From CAVWXT01 sp963759115 (GTDB lineage: Bacteria; Planctomycetota; Planctomycetia; Pirellulales; Thermoguttaceae), in the NCBI GenBank assembly GCA_963759115.1, contig CAVWXT010000006.1, positions 1 through 64,000 of the forward strand: DNA of 64,000 nt. The letters run 5' to 3'. The notes beneath the pieces are model-generated. The model made no database searches. It was not told the DNA's origin and worked only from the letters and a program-made list of their open reading frames with translations. Positions 50,838 to 59,419 of this stretch are shown in pieces. How positions within the stretch are numbered: position 1 is the stretch's first letter; the number at the start of each line of letters is the position of its first letter. Made by a program: the position numbers and the translations under genes.

Positions 50838-51494
50838 GTGGTCGTCAGCGAATCGTCTGCCCGCCGATACGCCCTCGATCCCGATGTCCGGCTGATGCTT
50901 CAGGTGCGCGACGACGACGCCGCGGCCTTCGAGGAACTGGTCTCCCGCTACCAGACGCGGCTGCTGACCGTGTTGCGGCATCTGGTGGGCAGCCGCGAGC
51001 AGGCCGAGGACTTGGCGCAGGAAGTCTTTCTGCGGGTGTACCGGGCGCGGAAGAGCTACCAGCCGGGGGCGAAGTTCGCCACGTGGCTGTATACCATCGC
51101 GAACCACGCCGCGGCGAACGCCCTGCGGAGCCAGTCACGCCACCACGAAGTGACCCTCCAGTCGCGCGACAGCGGCCGGATGGGGGCCCAACCCCTTACC
51201 AAGATGCTCCAGGCGAGCAGCGGCCAGATGCCCGCCCGACAACTGGACAAGGCCGAGATGCGCGAGATCGTGCGGATGTCGCTCGATGCCCTGAACGAGC
51301 GCCAGCGGATGGCGATCCTGCTGAGCAAGTTCGAGGGGATGAGCTACGAGGACATCGCCGAAGTCATGGAAATCTCGTCGCAGGCGATCAAGTCGTTGCT
51401 CTCGCGGGCGAGGGAGAATCTCCGCGAGGTCCTGCAACCGTATTTCGAGCATGGCGCACGTCCCGCGCCGGAGATACGTGAACATGATGAATAG
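50838..51494 (+). CDS. ECF-type RNA polymerase sigma factor
   Basis: 218 residues from GTG 50838 (AAGAGG nine bases upstream). Region 2: FEELVSRYQTRLLTVLRHLVGSREQAEDLAQEVFLRVYRARKSY. Region 4: LDALNERQRMAILLSKFEGMSYEDIAEVMEISSQAIKSLLSRARENLRE. The stop overlaps the following anti-sigma start, so the two are coupled. Probably controls an envelope or stress regulon and its own operon. Confidence 0.94.
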   Translation: MVVSESSARRYALDPDVRLMLQVRDDDAAAFEELVSRYQTRLLTVLRHLVGSREQAEDLAQEVFLRVYRARKSYQPGAKFATWLYTIANHAAANALRSQSRHHEVTLQSRDSGRMGAQPLTKMLQASSGQMPARQLDKAEMREIVRMSLDALNERQRMAILLSKFEGMSYEDIAEVMEISSQAIKSLLSRARENLREVLQPYFEHGARPAPEIREHDE

Positions 51495-53013
51495 CGATTC
51501 CTCCAATTTGGCGGCGCCGCTGGACGAACAACTCGTGTCGTACCTCGATGGCGAGTTGGATGCCGAGGGCAGCCGCCGCATCGAAGAGCTGCTGGCGACC
51601 GACCCGGAAGTCCGTCGCCGCCTGCAGGCGATGGAACAGACGTGGGACCTGCTGGATGAATTGGACGCGGCGCCGGTGGGCGGACAATTCACCGACACCA
51701 CCTTGGAAATGGTAGCGGTGGCGGTGCGCGAAGAGGTGGAACAGACCCTGGCCGAAGCCCCCCGTCGGCGACGGCGACGGCTTTGGGTGATCGGCTTGAG
51801 TCTGGCGGCTGCCGCCGCGGCCGGCTTCCTCGCGGTTGCTTTGCACGGTTACTACTCCAATCGGCAACTGCTGCAAGACTTGCCGGTGCTGGAGAACTTG
51901 GACGAATACCGCCAGGTCGACAGTTTCGAGTTCCTCGGGCTGCTCGCCAAGAAGAAGTGGTTCTCCGACGAGGGCGACGACACCTCGCACGGCGCTCCGA
52001 CGAAGGCCGACGTGCCGATGGAACAACGGGCTGAATTCATCGAGAAGCTGAGCGCAAGCGAAAAGGAGCGGCTGGCGCAACAGGAAGAACGGTTTGCGAG
52101 CCTCGATCGCAACCACCAGCAGCGGTTGCGAGACCTGCACGACGCCCTGCAAGCCGCTCCCGACGCCGAACATCTCCGCCACGTCATGCAACGCTATTGC
52201 GATTGGACGATGGCGTTGTCTTCGTTCAGCCGGGCGGAGTTGTCGGAACTTGGGCCCCCCGACCGCATTCAGCGGATCGAGAAGGAACTGAAGGACGAAG
52301 AGGCTCGTGAAGGCGGCCGACGGCCGAGCCACAAGGACGCCGAGGCGGTGTTGCAGTGGATGAACGACTACGCCACGCGGCACGAGGCACAAGTTCTGGC
52401 GAGGCTGCCCGAGCCGCAGCAGAAGGAATGGAACGAGTATCCCCCGCTGAGGCGACACAGGCTGGTCTTCCAGGAGATCTGGCTGCCGTGGTTGGCGTGG
52501 CTGACGCCCTTTGGCCGACCAGGCGGGCGGCTCGCCCAGGTGACCACTCCGCCACAGATGTGGACCGACGAGGATTGGACGCTGCTGCTGGCCGCGTTGA
52601 ACCTCGACGTGCGCAAGCGATTGGAGCAGGCCAAGCCGTCCGAAAAATGGCAGTTGGTGGCCGTCTGGTGCCGCCACGCCTTACAACAGGCTCGATCGGG
52701 GGCCAAGAACGCCCGCGGCGGTCCGCCGACGGTCGACGACGAGGGGCTGGCCGATTTCTTTGAGAAAACACTTACAGGCAACGAGCAGGACCGGCTGCTG
52801 AATCTGCCCGGAGAGGAAATGCAACGGGCGCTGTTGCAGTTGTATCGATCGCGCACCAGGCCGTCGGAAGGCCCCGGCAGCCGCAGCGATGGGCAAAAGG
52901 GCCGACGGCTCGGCGGGCCGAGCGGCGTGCGGCCGGCGCCTGAAAAGAGCGGCAAGGAACCGCCATCGCCCGACAAGTCCGAGAGAGAATCGCGGCCCCC
53001 CGCGGCCCCCTAG
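51484..53013 (+). CDS. Membrane anti-sigma-like protein
   Basis: About 510 residues, starting MMNSDSSNLAAPLDEQLVSYLDGELDAEG, an anti-sigma-type opening (DEQLVSYLDGEL). One membrane helix lies near 110-130 (RLWVIGLSLAAAAAAGFLAVALHGYYS). The large outer part is charged with coiled-coil character (EFIEKLSASEKERLAQQEERFASLDRNHQQRLRDLHDAL) and ends in a disordered Pro/Ser/Lys tail. Zinc-binding HxxxCxxC is absent. It is coupled to the ECF gene by overlap. The very long sensory domain is unusual and suggests a specific extracytoplasmic signal. Confidence 0.78.
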   Translation: MMNSDSSNLAAPLDEQLVSYLDGELDAEGSRRIEELLATDPEVRRRLQAMEQTWDLLDELDAAPVGGQFTDTTLEMVAVAVREEVEQTLAEAPRRRRRRLWVIGLSLAAAAAAGFLAVALHGYYSNRQLLQDLPVLENLDEYRQVDSFEFLGLLAKKKWFSDEGDDTSHGAPTKADVPMEQRAEFIEKLSASEKERLAQQEERFASLDRNHQQRLRDLHDALQAAPDAEHLRHVMQRYCDWTMALSSFSRAELSELGPPDRIQRIEKELKDEEAREGGRRPSHKDAEAVLQWMNDYATRHEAQVLARLPEPQQKEWNEYPPLRRHRLVFQEIWLPWLAWLTPFGRPGGRLAQVTTPPQMWTDEDWTLLLAALNLDVRKRLEQAKPSEKWQLVAVWCRHALQQARSGAKNARGGPPTVDDEGLADFFEKTLTGNEQDRLLNLPGEEMQRALLQLYRSRTRPSEGPGSRSDGQKGRRLGGPSGVRPAPEKSGKEPPSPDKSERESRPPAAP

Positions 53014-53077
53014 TCGCTTTGCGGAACGCACACGCTGTGGTACGATAGCTTTTCAAAATTGGTCAAGGAGGAACCCT

Positions 53078-54016
53078 GTGTCGCTTCGCGTCGATTCACT
53101 GCACAATTGCGACTGCCTCGCCGGGATGAAGAAGTTGGATTCCGGCATCGTGGACCTGGTCTTCGCCGATCCGCCGTTCAACATCGGCTATGAATACGAT
53201 TCTTATGACGACCGGCTGGAGAGCGAGAAATACGTCGATTGGTGCCGCCAGTGGACCGCCGAGGTGGTCCGCGTGCTGAAGCCGGACGGGACGTTTTGGC
53301 TGGCCATCGGCGACGAGTACGCCGCCGAGTTGAAGGTCATGCTCCAGCGGGAGCATGGGCTGACCTGCCGCAGTTGGGTCGTCTGGTACTACACGTTCGG
53401 CGTCAACTGCAAGTACAAGTTCAGCCGCTCGCACGCCCACCTGCTCCACATGGTGAAGGACGCCGAGCACTTCACTTTCAACGTCGAGGCGATCCGGGTG
53501 CCTTCCGCCCGGCAATTGGTCTATGGCGACAGCCGCGCGAACCCGGTCGGCCGGTTGCCGGACGACACGTGGATCCTCCGCCCGCAGGACTTGCCGGACG
53601 GTTTCCAGCCGGATGAGGATACGTGGTACTTCCCCCGCGTCTGCGGCACGTTCAAGGAACGCGCCGGCTGGCACGGCTGCCAGATGCCGGAGCAACTGCT
53701 GGGCCGGATCATCCGCGCGTGCAGCAACGAAGGCGAATTGGTGCTCGATCCCTTCGGCGGCAGCGGCACCACGCTGGCCGTGGCAAAGAAACTCGACCGG
53801 CGATTCCTCGGTTTTGAATTGTCAGAGGAGTATTCCCAGCGGATTCAGGAGCGGTTGTCACGGATTCAGCCGGGCGAACCGCTCGACGGCGCCGCCGAAC
53901 CGCTGGTGAGCGTGCCCAACACGGCCAACGGGCGACGCCTGGAAGACCGCGGCCCGTGCCGAAAGGAACGGCGAAACGGCAGAGGGAAGAAGTCGAGTCA
54001 GATGAAACTTCTGTAG
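53078..54016 (+). CDS. Solitary DNA methyltransferase (beta-class N6/N4)
   Basis: 312 residues from GTG 53078, with a perfect AGGAGG at 53066-53071. The catalytic motif FADPPFNIGYEY (IV) is near residue 28-39 and the SAM motif LDPFGGSGTTLAVAKKL (I) near 223-239, i.e. the beta order. VVWYYTFGVNCKYKFSRSHAHLLH and DTWYFPRVCGTFKERAGWHGCQMPEQLL are typical of this family. No nuclease gene is adjacent, so it may be a regulatory or orphan methylase. It lies between two ECF/anti-sigma pairs. Whether it methylates adenine or cytosine N4 is not fixed by DPPF. Confidence 0.88.
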   Translation: MSLRVDSLHNCDCLAGMKKLDSGIVDLVFADPPFNIGYEYDSYDDRLESEKYVDWCRQWTAEVVRVLKPDGTFWLAIGDEYAAELKVMLQREHGLTCRSWVVWYYTFGVNCKYKFSRSHAHLLHMVKDAEHFTFNVEAIRVPSARQLVYGDSRANPVGRLPDDTWILRPQDLPDGFQPDEDTWYFPRVCGTFKERAGWHGCQMPEQLLGRIIRACSNEGELVLDPFGGSGTTLAVAKKLDRRFLGFELSEEYSQRIQERLSRIQPGEPLDGAAEPLVSVPNTANGRRLEDRGPCRKERRNGRGKKSSQMKLL

Positions 54017-54332
54017 TGTCCATCTGGCACTTGGCTGCCAAAATCGTTGTGGCGACGGCCTGTCGTGTAATCGATGGCAAGAGTTTCACAGCCGCGGCAA
54101 CCTTCTAATAATGGCATCCGCGATGACACTCGGCGGATGCGATTTTCCTAAGTTATTTCGGCAGAATCACTTGCAGCAACCGATGGCCGGCCGGGCACCG
54201 TCGGGAACATTCGATTGTAGCGGTTAGGCACGCAAGTTGCGTCTTGATGGGTCGTCCGACGCCGCGAGGTTCGGAGCCCTTTTCTGCCCCTGATGGCGGG
54301 TTTGCTACGTCTTCGTAGCCTTTTGGAGTACA
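54017..54332. other. Gap upstream of the third ECF gene
   Basis: It contains two short inverted segments but no gene I can support. The promoter of the third ECF gene should lie here. Confidence 0.4.
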
Positions 54333-55079
54333 ATGGCCGAGGTCGGAATGGGCCCAATCCCTCAACGCACGGACACCCAAGTGGAGTTTCCCACGGGGGA
54401 CGAACCCTTTTCTGAACGGATGCGTATCAATATGAACGGCACGATTGAACAACTGGCAGTGCGTGCCCTTGGCCCGAACCCCTTGGTCTCGTGGACCGAC
54501 GAGAAGCTCTTGTTGAGCTACCGCGATAGCCGCGACGACGGGGTGTTCGAGGAATTGGTCCGCCGATACGAGAAGGAACTGTACGGCTACCTGCGGCATT
54601 ACCTGGGCGATGCCGAGATGGCCCAAGACGTGTTTCAACACACGTTTCTCCAGGTCCACCTAAAGTGCGATCAGTTCGAGCCGGGCCGCATGGTCCGCCC
54701 GTGGTTGTATACGGTCGCCATCAACCAGGCGATCGACTACCAGCGGCGCAACCGGCGGCACCGGATGATGAGTCTGAATCGTGCCACCCGAAACAACCCG
54801 GACGAGGAAACCGGCGCGTTGGTCGAGTTGCTGGGCGGGCCGGACGACGGCCCCGCCGTCAACGCCGAATCGGCCGAACAGCATGACGAACTTCACCGGG
54901 CCGTGGATGCGCTGCCCGAAGCAGCAAGGGACGTGGTGATGCTGGTCTACTTCCAAGGCCTGAAGTACCGCGAGGCTGCTCAAGTCTTGTCCGTTCCCGT
55001 GGGAACGGTCAAGAGCCGATTGCACGCCGCCATGCAGAAGCTCACGGACTCGCTTTCCCACGTGAACCTGCCGAAATAG
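54333..55079 (+). CDS. ECF-type RNA polymerase sigma factor
   Basis: 248 residues from ATG 54333 (GGAG four bases before); downstream ATGs at 54420 (MRINMNGTIEQ) and 54432 are plausible too, and the conserved part starts near the latter. Region 2: FEELVRRYEKELYGYLRHYLGDAEMAQDVFQHTFLQVH. Region 4: LPEAARDVVMLVYFQGLKYREAAQVLSVPVGTVKSRLHAAMQKL. It is followed 46 bp later by its anti-sigma gene. Confidence 0.93.
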   Translation: MAEVGMGPIPQRTDTQVEFPTGDEPFSERMRINMNGTIEQLAVRALGPNPLVSWTDEKLLLSYRDSRDDGVFEELVRRYEKELYGYLRHYLGDAEMAQDVFQHTFLQVHLKCDQFEPGRMVRPWLYTVAINQAIDYQRRNRRHRMMSLNRATRNNPDEETGALVELLGGPDDGPAVNAESAEQHDELHRAVDALPEAARDVVMLVYFQGLKYREAAQVLSVPVGTVKSRLHAAMQKLTDSLSHVNLPK

Positions 55080-55125
55080 AAATAGAAAGAACTTGGTACA
55101 GTTCCCCAAATCAAATGCTTGCCAC

Positions 55126-56136
55126 ATGACTGATCCGATGCATCAGCAACTGCTCGGGCACCTGTTGGGCGCCTTGGACGACGTCGAACAGGAGCGGATG
55201 GATGCGCGGTTGGAGCACGACGAGGAGTTGCGCCGGCAATTGGTCCAATGGCGTCGGCGGCTGGCGCCCCTGGAGGCGTTGCGGCCCGAGTTCGAGCCGC
55301 CGCCCGGCTTGGCCGCTCGGACTTGCCGCTTTGTCGCGGCGTGCATGCCGGTTCCGGTGGGGGTGTTGTCGCGGCGGCAGCGCATGAGTCCGGATTGCAC
55401 CCCTCCCAGCCGGGCCGCCCGCCTCTGCTGGCACGACGTGGCCGCCGTGGCATTATTGTTGGTGGCCGCCGGCGCGATGGTGTTGCCGGCCATCTACGGC
55501 AGCCGCCACCACGCGCGGCTGGCCTCCTGTCAGGACGGCCTGCGACAGTTTGGGGCCGCCCTGAGCGAGTACGGCCACCATCACGGCAGCGCACTAACGC
55601 AGTTCGCCAACAACGGCCGATTGACGCCGGCCGGCGTGTTCGTCGCCGAGTTGCTCCCGCACGGCTTGCTCACCGACCGCCGGCAAGCCGTGTGCCCCGA
55701 CGCCTGGCTGGCGGCACAAGGCGCGCCCTACGCGATTTTGCCGGCCGCGGCGCAGCTTTCGGCGCATTCAAGCTCCAGGACTACAGTCGCAAGGATCATT
55801 ATGCTTCAGGCCCCCGGTCAGCAATGTTGGGGAACCCAGTCGTCGGCCGCCGACAACGGGCCTGTCACGTGGTGTTACGACACGGCCCACGACCGGCAAC
55901 TCTCGCCATCGCCCGTCGACGTGCCGTTGCTGGCCGACGCCCCCGGCGTCGATCTGCCGGACCGGGCCTTGGAGAGCCACGGCGGCCGCGGGCGAAACGT
56001 GCTATTCGAGGACGGCCATGTCAACTTCCTGCCCTGCGCGGCGCCGCCAAACGTGGCCGGCATGTCGCTCTCTCACGGCAGCATTTACAATTCGGCCGAC
56101 TTCTCCGCGCCGATCACGTTCGTGAGCGACCGTTAG
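55126..56136 (+). CDS. Anti-sigma-like membrane protein with a DUF1559 (H-X9-DG)-like output domain
   Basis: 336 residues. The N-terminus MHQQLLGHLLGALDDVEQERMDARLEHDEELRRQL is an anti-sigma-like helical bundle without zinc ligands. The membrane helix is WHDVAAVALLLVAAGAMVLPAIYG (about 103-125). Outside, RLASCQDGLRQFGAALSEYGHHHG resembles the prepilin-like stretch of DUF1559 proteins, and HGGRGRNVLFEDGHVNFLPC is their H-X9-DG type motif. A fusion of an anti-sigma module to this exported domain is not something I know as described. The segment 55740-55860 looks rough, so a frameshift pair is possible. Confidence 0.72.
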   Translation: MTDPMHQQLLGHLLGALDDVEQERMDARLEHDEELRRQLVQWRRRLAPLEALRPEFEPPPGLAARTCRFVAACMPVPVGVLSRRQRMSPDCTPPSRAARLCWHDVAAVALLLVAAGAMVLPAIYGSRHHARLASCQDGLRQFGAALSEYGHHHGSALTQFANNGRLTPAGVFVAELLPHGLLTDRRQAVCPDAWLAAQGAPYAILPAAAQLSAHSSSRTTVARIIMLQAPGQQCWGTQSSAADNGPVTWCYDTAHDRQLSPSPVDVPLLADAPGVDLPDRALESHGGRGRNVLFEDGHVNFLPCAAPPNVAGMSLSHGSIYNSADFSAPITFVSDR

Positions 56137-56239
56137 CGCCGTGTCACCCTCGCACCCCCTTTATCCAGCCTTTCAGTGCGTTAAAATTCCGCTCGCCGGA
56201 TTGCTTTGCGCAGGGCGCGTGCTATAGTCGTGTGGACTA

Positions 56240-56272
56240 CACTATAAGGGACGCGAAATTCACTATAAGGGA
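56240..56272 (+). promoter_or_regulatory. 12-bp direct repeat CACTATAAGGGA before glgC
   Basis: Exact copies at 56240-56251 and 56261-56272, 21 bp apart (two helical turns). The second contains the AAGGGA that serves as the glgC ribosome site. It may be an operator or simply a duplicated leader. Confidence 0.4.
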
Positions 56273-56278
56273 TTGGAA

Positions 56279-57528
56279 ATGAAGGACGTGTTGGCCCTGA
56301 TCCTGGCAGGGGGAAGGGATCGCGGTTGGAGCCACTGACTCGCGATCGGGCGAAGCCCGCAGTCCCTTTCGGCGGCGCCTATCGGATCATCGACTTCACG
56401 CTGTCGAACTGCCTGAACAGCGGGGTGCGAAAAAATCTCGTCCTCACCCAGTACAAGGCGATGAGCCTCGACCGGCACATTAACCTCGGCTGGCAATCCT
56501 ATTTCTGCCGCGAACTGGGCGAGTTCTTCGACGTGGTGCCACCCCAGCAACGCATCGACGAACACTGGTACCAGGGCACGGCCGACGCCGTCTACCAGAA
56601 CATCTACACGATCGAAAAAGAGCGACCGAAGTACGTGGTAATCCTGGCCGGCGACCACATCTACAAGATGAACTATGCCAAGCTGGTCGATCGTCACCGG
56701 GAGGCCAACGCCGACCTGACAATCGCCACGTTGCGAGTCACCGTGGCGGCGGCGGCGGGGCAACTCGGCGTGCTGACAGTGGACGCCGACAACCGCGTCG
56801 TGGGCTTCGAGGAGAAACCGGCGCAGCCGAAGTCCATTCCCGGCGATCCTGAACACGCCCTGGCCTCCATGGGCGTCTACGTATTCTCGGCGCGGTTCCT
56901 CTTCGAGCAACTCTGCCTCGACGCCACCCGGCACGGCAGCCATCACGATTTCGGCCGCGACCTGATCCCTTCGGTGGTCCACACGCATCGCGTGTTTGCC
57001 TATCCCTTTATGGACGAGAACCGCAAACAGGAAGCCTACTGGCGCGACGTGGGGACCTTGGATGCCTATTACGACGCCAACATGGACCTGATCTCGGTCG
57101 ATCCGCAACTGAACATGTACGACGGCGACTGGCCGATCCGCACCTACCAGCCGAACCTGCCGCCGCCGAAGTTCGTGTTTGCCGAGAAAGGGCCGACGGC
57201 CAGGCGAGGGCAGGCGTTGGACAGCATCATCTGCCAGGGTTGCATCGTCTCGGGCGGTCAGTTGGAGCGATCGATCGTCGGCCCGGACTCGCGCATCAAC
57301 AGCTATTCGCAAGTCGAGGATTCGATCCTGTTCGAGGGCGTCAACGTGGGCCGCTACGCCAAGGTTCGCCGGGCGATTATCGACAAGGGCGTGCATATCC
57401 CCGCCGGCATCGAGATTGGTTACGACCACGACCTGGATCGCAGCCGCGGCTTTACGGTTACCGAAGGAGACGTTACCGTGATTGCCAAGACTCACGGGGT
57501 CGAGCACTTTGCCGAAAAGCCCACCTAG
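56279..57528 (+). CDS. glgC: Glucose-1-phosphate adenylyltransferase (first paralogue), one frameshift
   Basis: Makes ADP-glucose for glycogen. The ATG at 56279 gives MKDVLALILAGG; the DNA then reads GGGGGAAGGGATCG where GGGGGAAAGGGATCG would give GGKGSRLEPLTRDRAKPAVPFGG, so one A is missing. Further motifs: FTLSNCLNSGVRKNLVLTQYKAMSLDRH, WYQGTADAVYQN, VVILAGDHIYKMNYAK, and YWRDVGTLDAYYDANM with the catalytic/allosteric residues. The C-terminal left-handed beta-helix repeats are visible (IIDKGVHIPAGIEIGYD). About 415 residues. Confidence 0.93.
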
Positions 57529-57542
57529 GGAATAATCGTAAC

Positions 57543-57632
57543 GGTAGACGCGGCATCTTGCCGCGTTGTTTCGTTCTGGGCCGATGTGGTAAGGTGGTAA
57601 GACGGTGTGACGCGGCAGAATGCCGCGTCTAC
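57543..57632. repeat. Inverted repeat GTAGACGCGGCAT...ATGCCGCGTCTAC
   Basis: Arms GTAGACGCGGCATCTTGCCG and CGGCAGAATGCCGCGTCTAC, near-perfect inverted copies with internal hairpins, spaced about 45 bp. It lies between glgC and the next gene; no poly-T, so it is not a plain terminator. Confidence 0.75.
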
Positions 57633-57662
57633 AACTTGCCCCGTGGTCAACGGTCGCCCGTC

Positions 57663-58106
57663 ATGCCAGCCAAATTCGATAGCCTGGGCATCTCGTTCCA
57701 ATACCCGGACAACTGGACGCTGGACGACTCCGACGCCCTGCTGGGCCGCAAGTCGGTGACCGTGTTCAGCCCCGGCGGAGCGTTCTGGTCGGTGACCATC
57801 CACTCCGAATTGGCGGAACCGGCCAAATTGGCCGCGGCCGTCATTGAGGCCATGCGACAGGAGTACCAAGGTCTCGAAGCCCAAGAGGCCCTGGAGACGA
57901 TGGCCGGACGGGACTTGACCGGATACGACCTGGCATTCTACTGCCTGGACCTGACCAACACGGCCCGAGTGCGTAGTTTCCGGGTTGGCCATTCCACCTA
58001 TACCGTCTTCTGCCAGGCCGAGGACCGTGAGTTTGAGCAGGTGCAGAGGGTGTTTCAGGCAATGACCACCACGCTGCTGGCCGGCCTGAAGGACCTCGAC
58101 GACTGA
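57663..58106 (+). CDS. Small soluble protein of unknown function (PsbP-like pattern)
   Basis: 147 residues. SLGISFQYPDNWTLDDSD, VTVFSPGGAFWSVTIHSE and YTVFCQAEDREFEQVQRVFQAMTTTLL follow the strand-helix plan of PsbP/MOG1-like domains, where FxYPxxW is common. No signal peptide is seen, so it is probably cytoplasmic. Function unknown. The palindrome at 57543-57632 lies directly upstream. Confidence 0.65.
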   Translation: MPAKFDSLGISFQYPDNWTLDDSDALLGRKSVTVFSPGGAFWSVTIHSELAEPAKLAAAVIEAMRQEYQGLEAQEALETMAGRDLTGYDLAFYCLDLTNTARVRSFRVGHSTYTVFCQAEDREFEQVQRVFQAMTTTLLAGLKDLDD

Positions 58107-58116
58107 TTCGATTTTC

Positions 58117-59003
58117 TCAATAGGTCAATAGGAGACGGTCTGCTACGACCTCAGATTCCAGGGTCTTTCCGTTCATTTGGAATCGGCGAAGCATGGATCG
58201 GCCGCAATTCACAAACGCCTCGCGCTCAAACAGCCCCTTGGGAATCGGAAGGTGACAGGTTACTTCCCCGGAACGCTTGGTTCCGTCGATACTTAGCGCG
58301 ACGAATACGCCGCGCCTCTTGCAGCGGGCGATAACCTCGAAAAGATGCCGCAAGTCAAACGACTGGGCACCATACAGAATGGTCTGGCTGTGGCTGTACG
58401 GCGGATCACAGTAGACCACGTCGCCCGGCTCCGCCCGATCCATCGCCGCCTCATAATCCATCAAGGAAAAAGTGGTTCCCGACGTGCGCTTGTGCCATTC
58501 GTCTGCCCTACGGGCGAAACTCTCGGGTGGGATAGGGTTGTGGATGCCGCACGGCGTTGACATATAACCGTCCGCTTGACGGAATCGCACTACGCCACCG
58601 TAGCAAGCCCGACAGAGGAAGAGCAGGTCGGCGCCGTTTGGCTTGGCGTTGTAGGAAGCCTTGATTCTCTCATAGCCGTCCTTCTTGTCCCCGCTCTTGG
58701 CATCTGGCGTATCGCTCCGCATACCAGCGCTTCAGCGTTGCCGGCGACTTCCTGAGTGTCTGCCAAATTTCCATCAAGGGAGGAGAACACGTCCGACGCA
58801 AAGCCCCGATTCGGCGCTAGGGTCGCCAAGACGGCACCGCTTCCCAAAAAGGGTTCATGGTAGGCTCCGAAACACTCCGGGAAGTAGGACGCTATCTCAT
58901 GGGCGAATCGCTGCTTGTTGCCGATCCACTTTAGGAGTTGGGGCTTGAACGGCCTGACCCGTGAAAGCACTTCCTCACTCCCGAACAACCATTGCTGACT
59001 CAT
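58117..59003 (-). CDS. D12-class DNA adenine methyltransferase of a type II R-M system, one frameshift
   Basis: The ATG at 59003 (GGAG upstream) begins MSQQWLFGSEEVLSRV. D12/Dam-family motifs: LLKWIGNKQRFAHEIASYFPE, EPFLGSGAVLATLAP (SAM site) and VVYCDPPYSHSQT (catalytic DPPY). After NRGFASDVFS the frame breaks near 58760-58790 and resumes with RIKASYNAKPNG...FLCRACYGGVVRFRQADG, typical of the family. It is about 290 residues, divergent from an XRE gene and a nuclease-like gene. It should protect the host DNA by N6-adenine methylation. Confidence 0.88.
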
Positions 59004-59045
59004 TCGTGCTCCTTGCTGACGGCGTGTCGTCTGCCTAGCCCCTCT

Positions 59046-59064
59046 ATATCCGATTATCGGATAT
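59046..59064. promoter_or_regulatory. Perfect operator-like palindrome between methylase and controller genes
   Basis: ATATCCGATTATCGGATAT: nine-base arms with a single centre base, in the 173-bp divergent intergenic region, 43 bp upstream of the methylase start. It is the right kind of site for the dimeric XRE protein encoded at 59177. Confidence 0.7.
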
Positions 59065-59176
59065 TCGGCAATCCCTCCGCCGCTTCCAAGCCGGTTTTCC
59101 ACGATCCTCTTGCCGAAGTTTGGCCGATGAATCCGAAGTTGGGATACATCCGGCCTACTTCGCCTGCATTTCCAGT

Positions 59177-59419
59177 ATGCATAAGTCACACCCAAAAGAA
59201 GGGCATGACTCCCTGTTGGCGCTATTACGCCAGATTCGACTAGACGCGAAGTTGCGTCAAGTGGACTTGGCCAAACGGTTGGGGCAACCCCAGTCGTTTG
59301 TCAGCAAGTACGAATCCGGCGAACGTCGCTTAGATATACTGGAATTGCGTTCACTATGCAAGGCGGTAGGCATCACTCTTGAACAGTTTGTCGCCAAACT
59401 GGAGCAGCGCCTACCGTGA
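59177..59419 (+). CDS. XRE-family regulator, probable R-M controller protein
   Basis: 80 residues: LLALLRQIRLDAKLRQVDLAKRLGQPQSFVSKYESGERRLDILELRSLCKAVGI (shown as motifs RQVDLAKRLGQPQSFVSKYE and RRLDILELRSLCKA), a compact helix-turn-helix of the size of restriction-modification C proteins. Its stop overlaps the next start (GTGA), so controller and nuclease are coupled, as in C-protein systems, where the controller delays nuclease expression. The palindrome at 59046-59064 is its probable target. Confidence 0.88.
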   Translation: MHKSHPKEGHDSLLALLRQIRLDAKLRQVDLAKRLGQPQSFVSKYESGERRLDILELRSLCKAVGITLEQFVAKLEQRLP

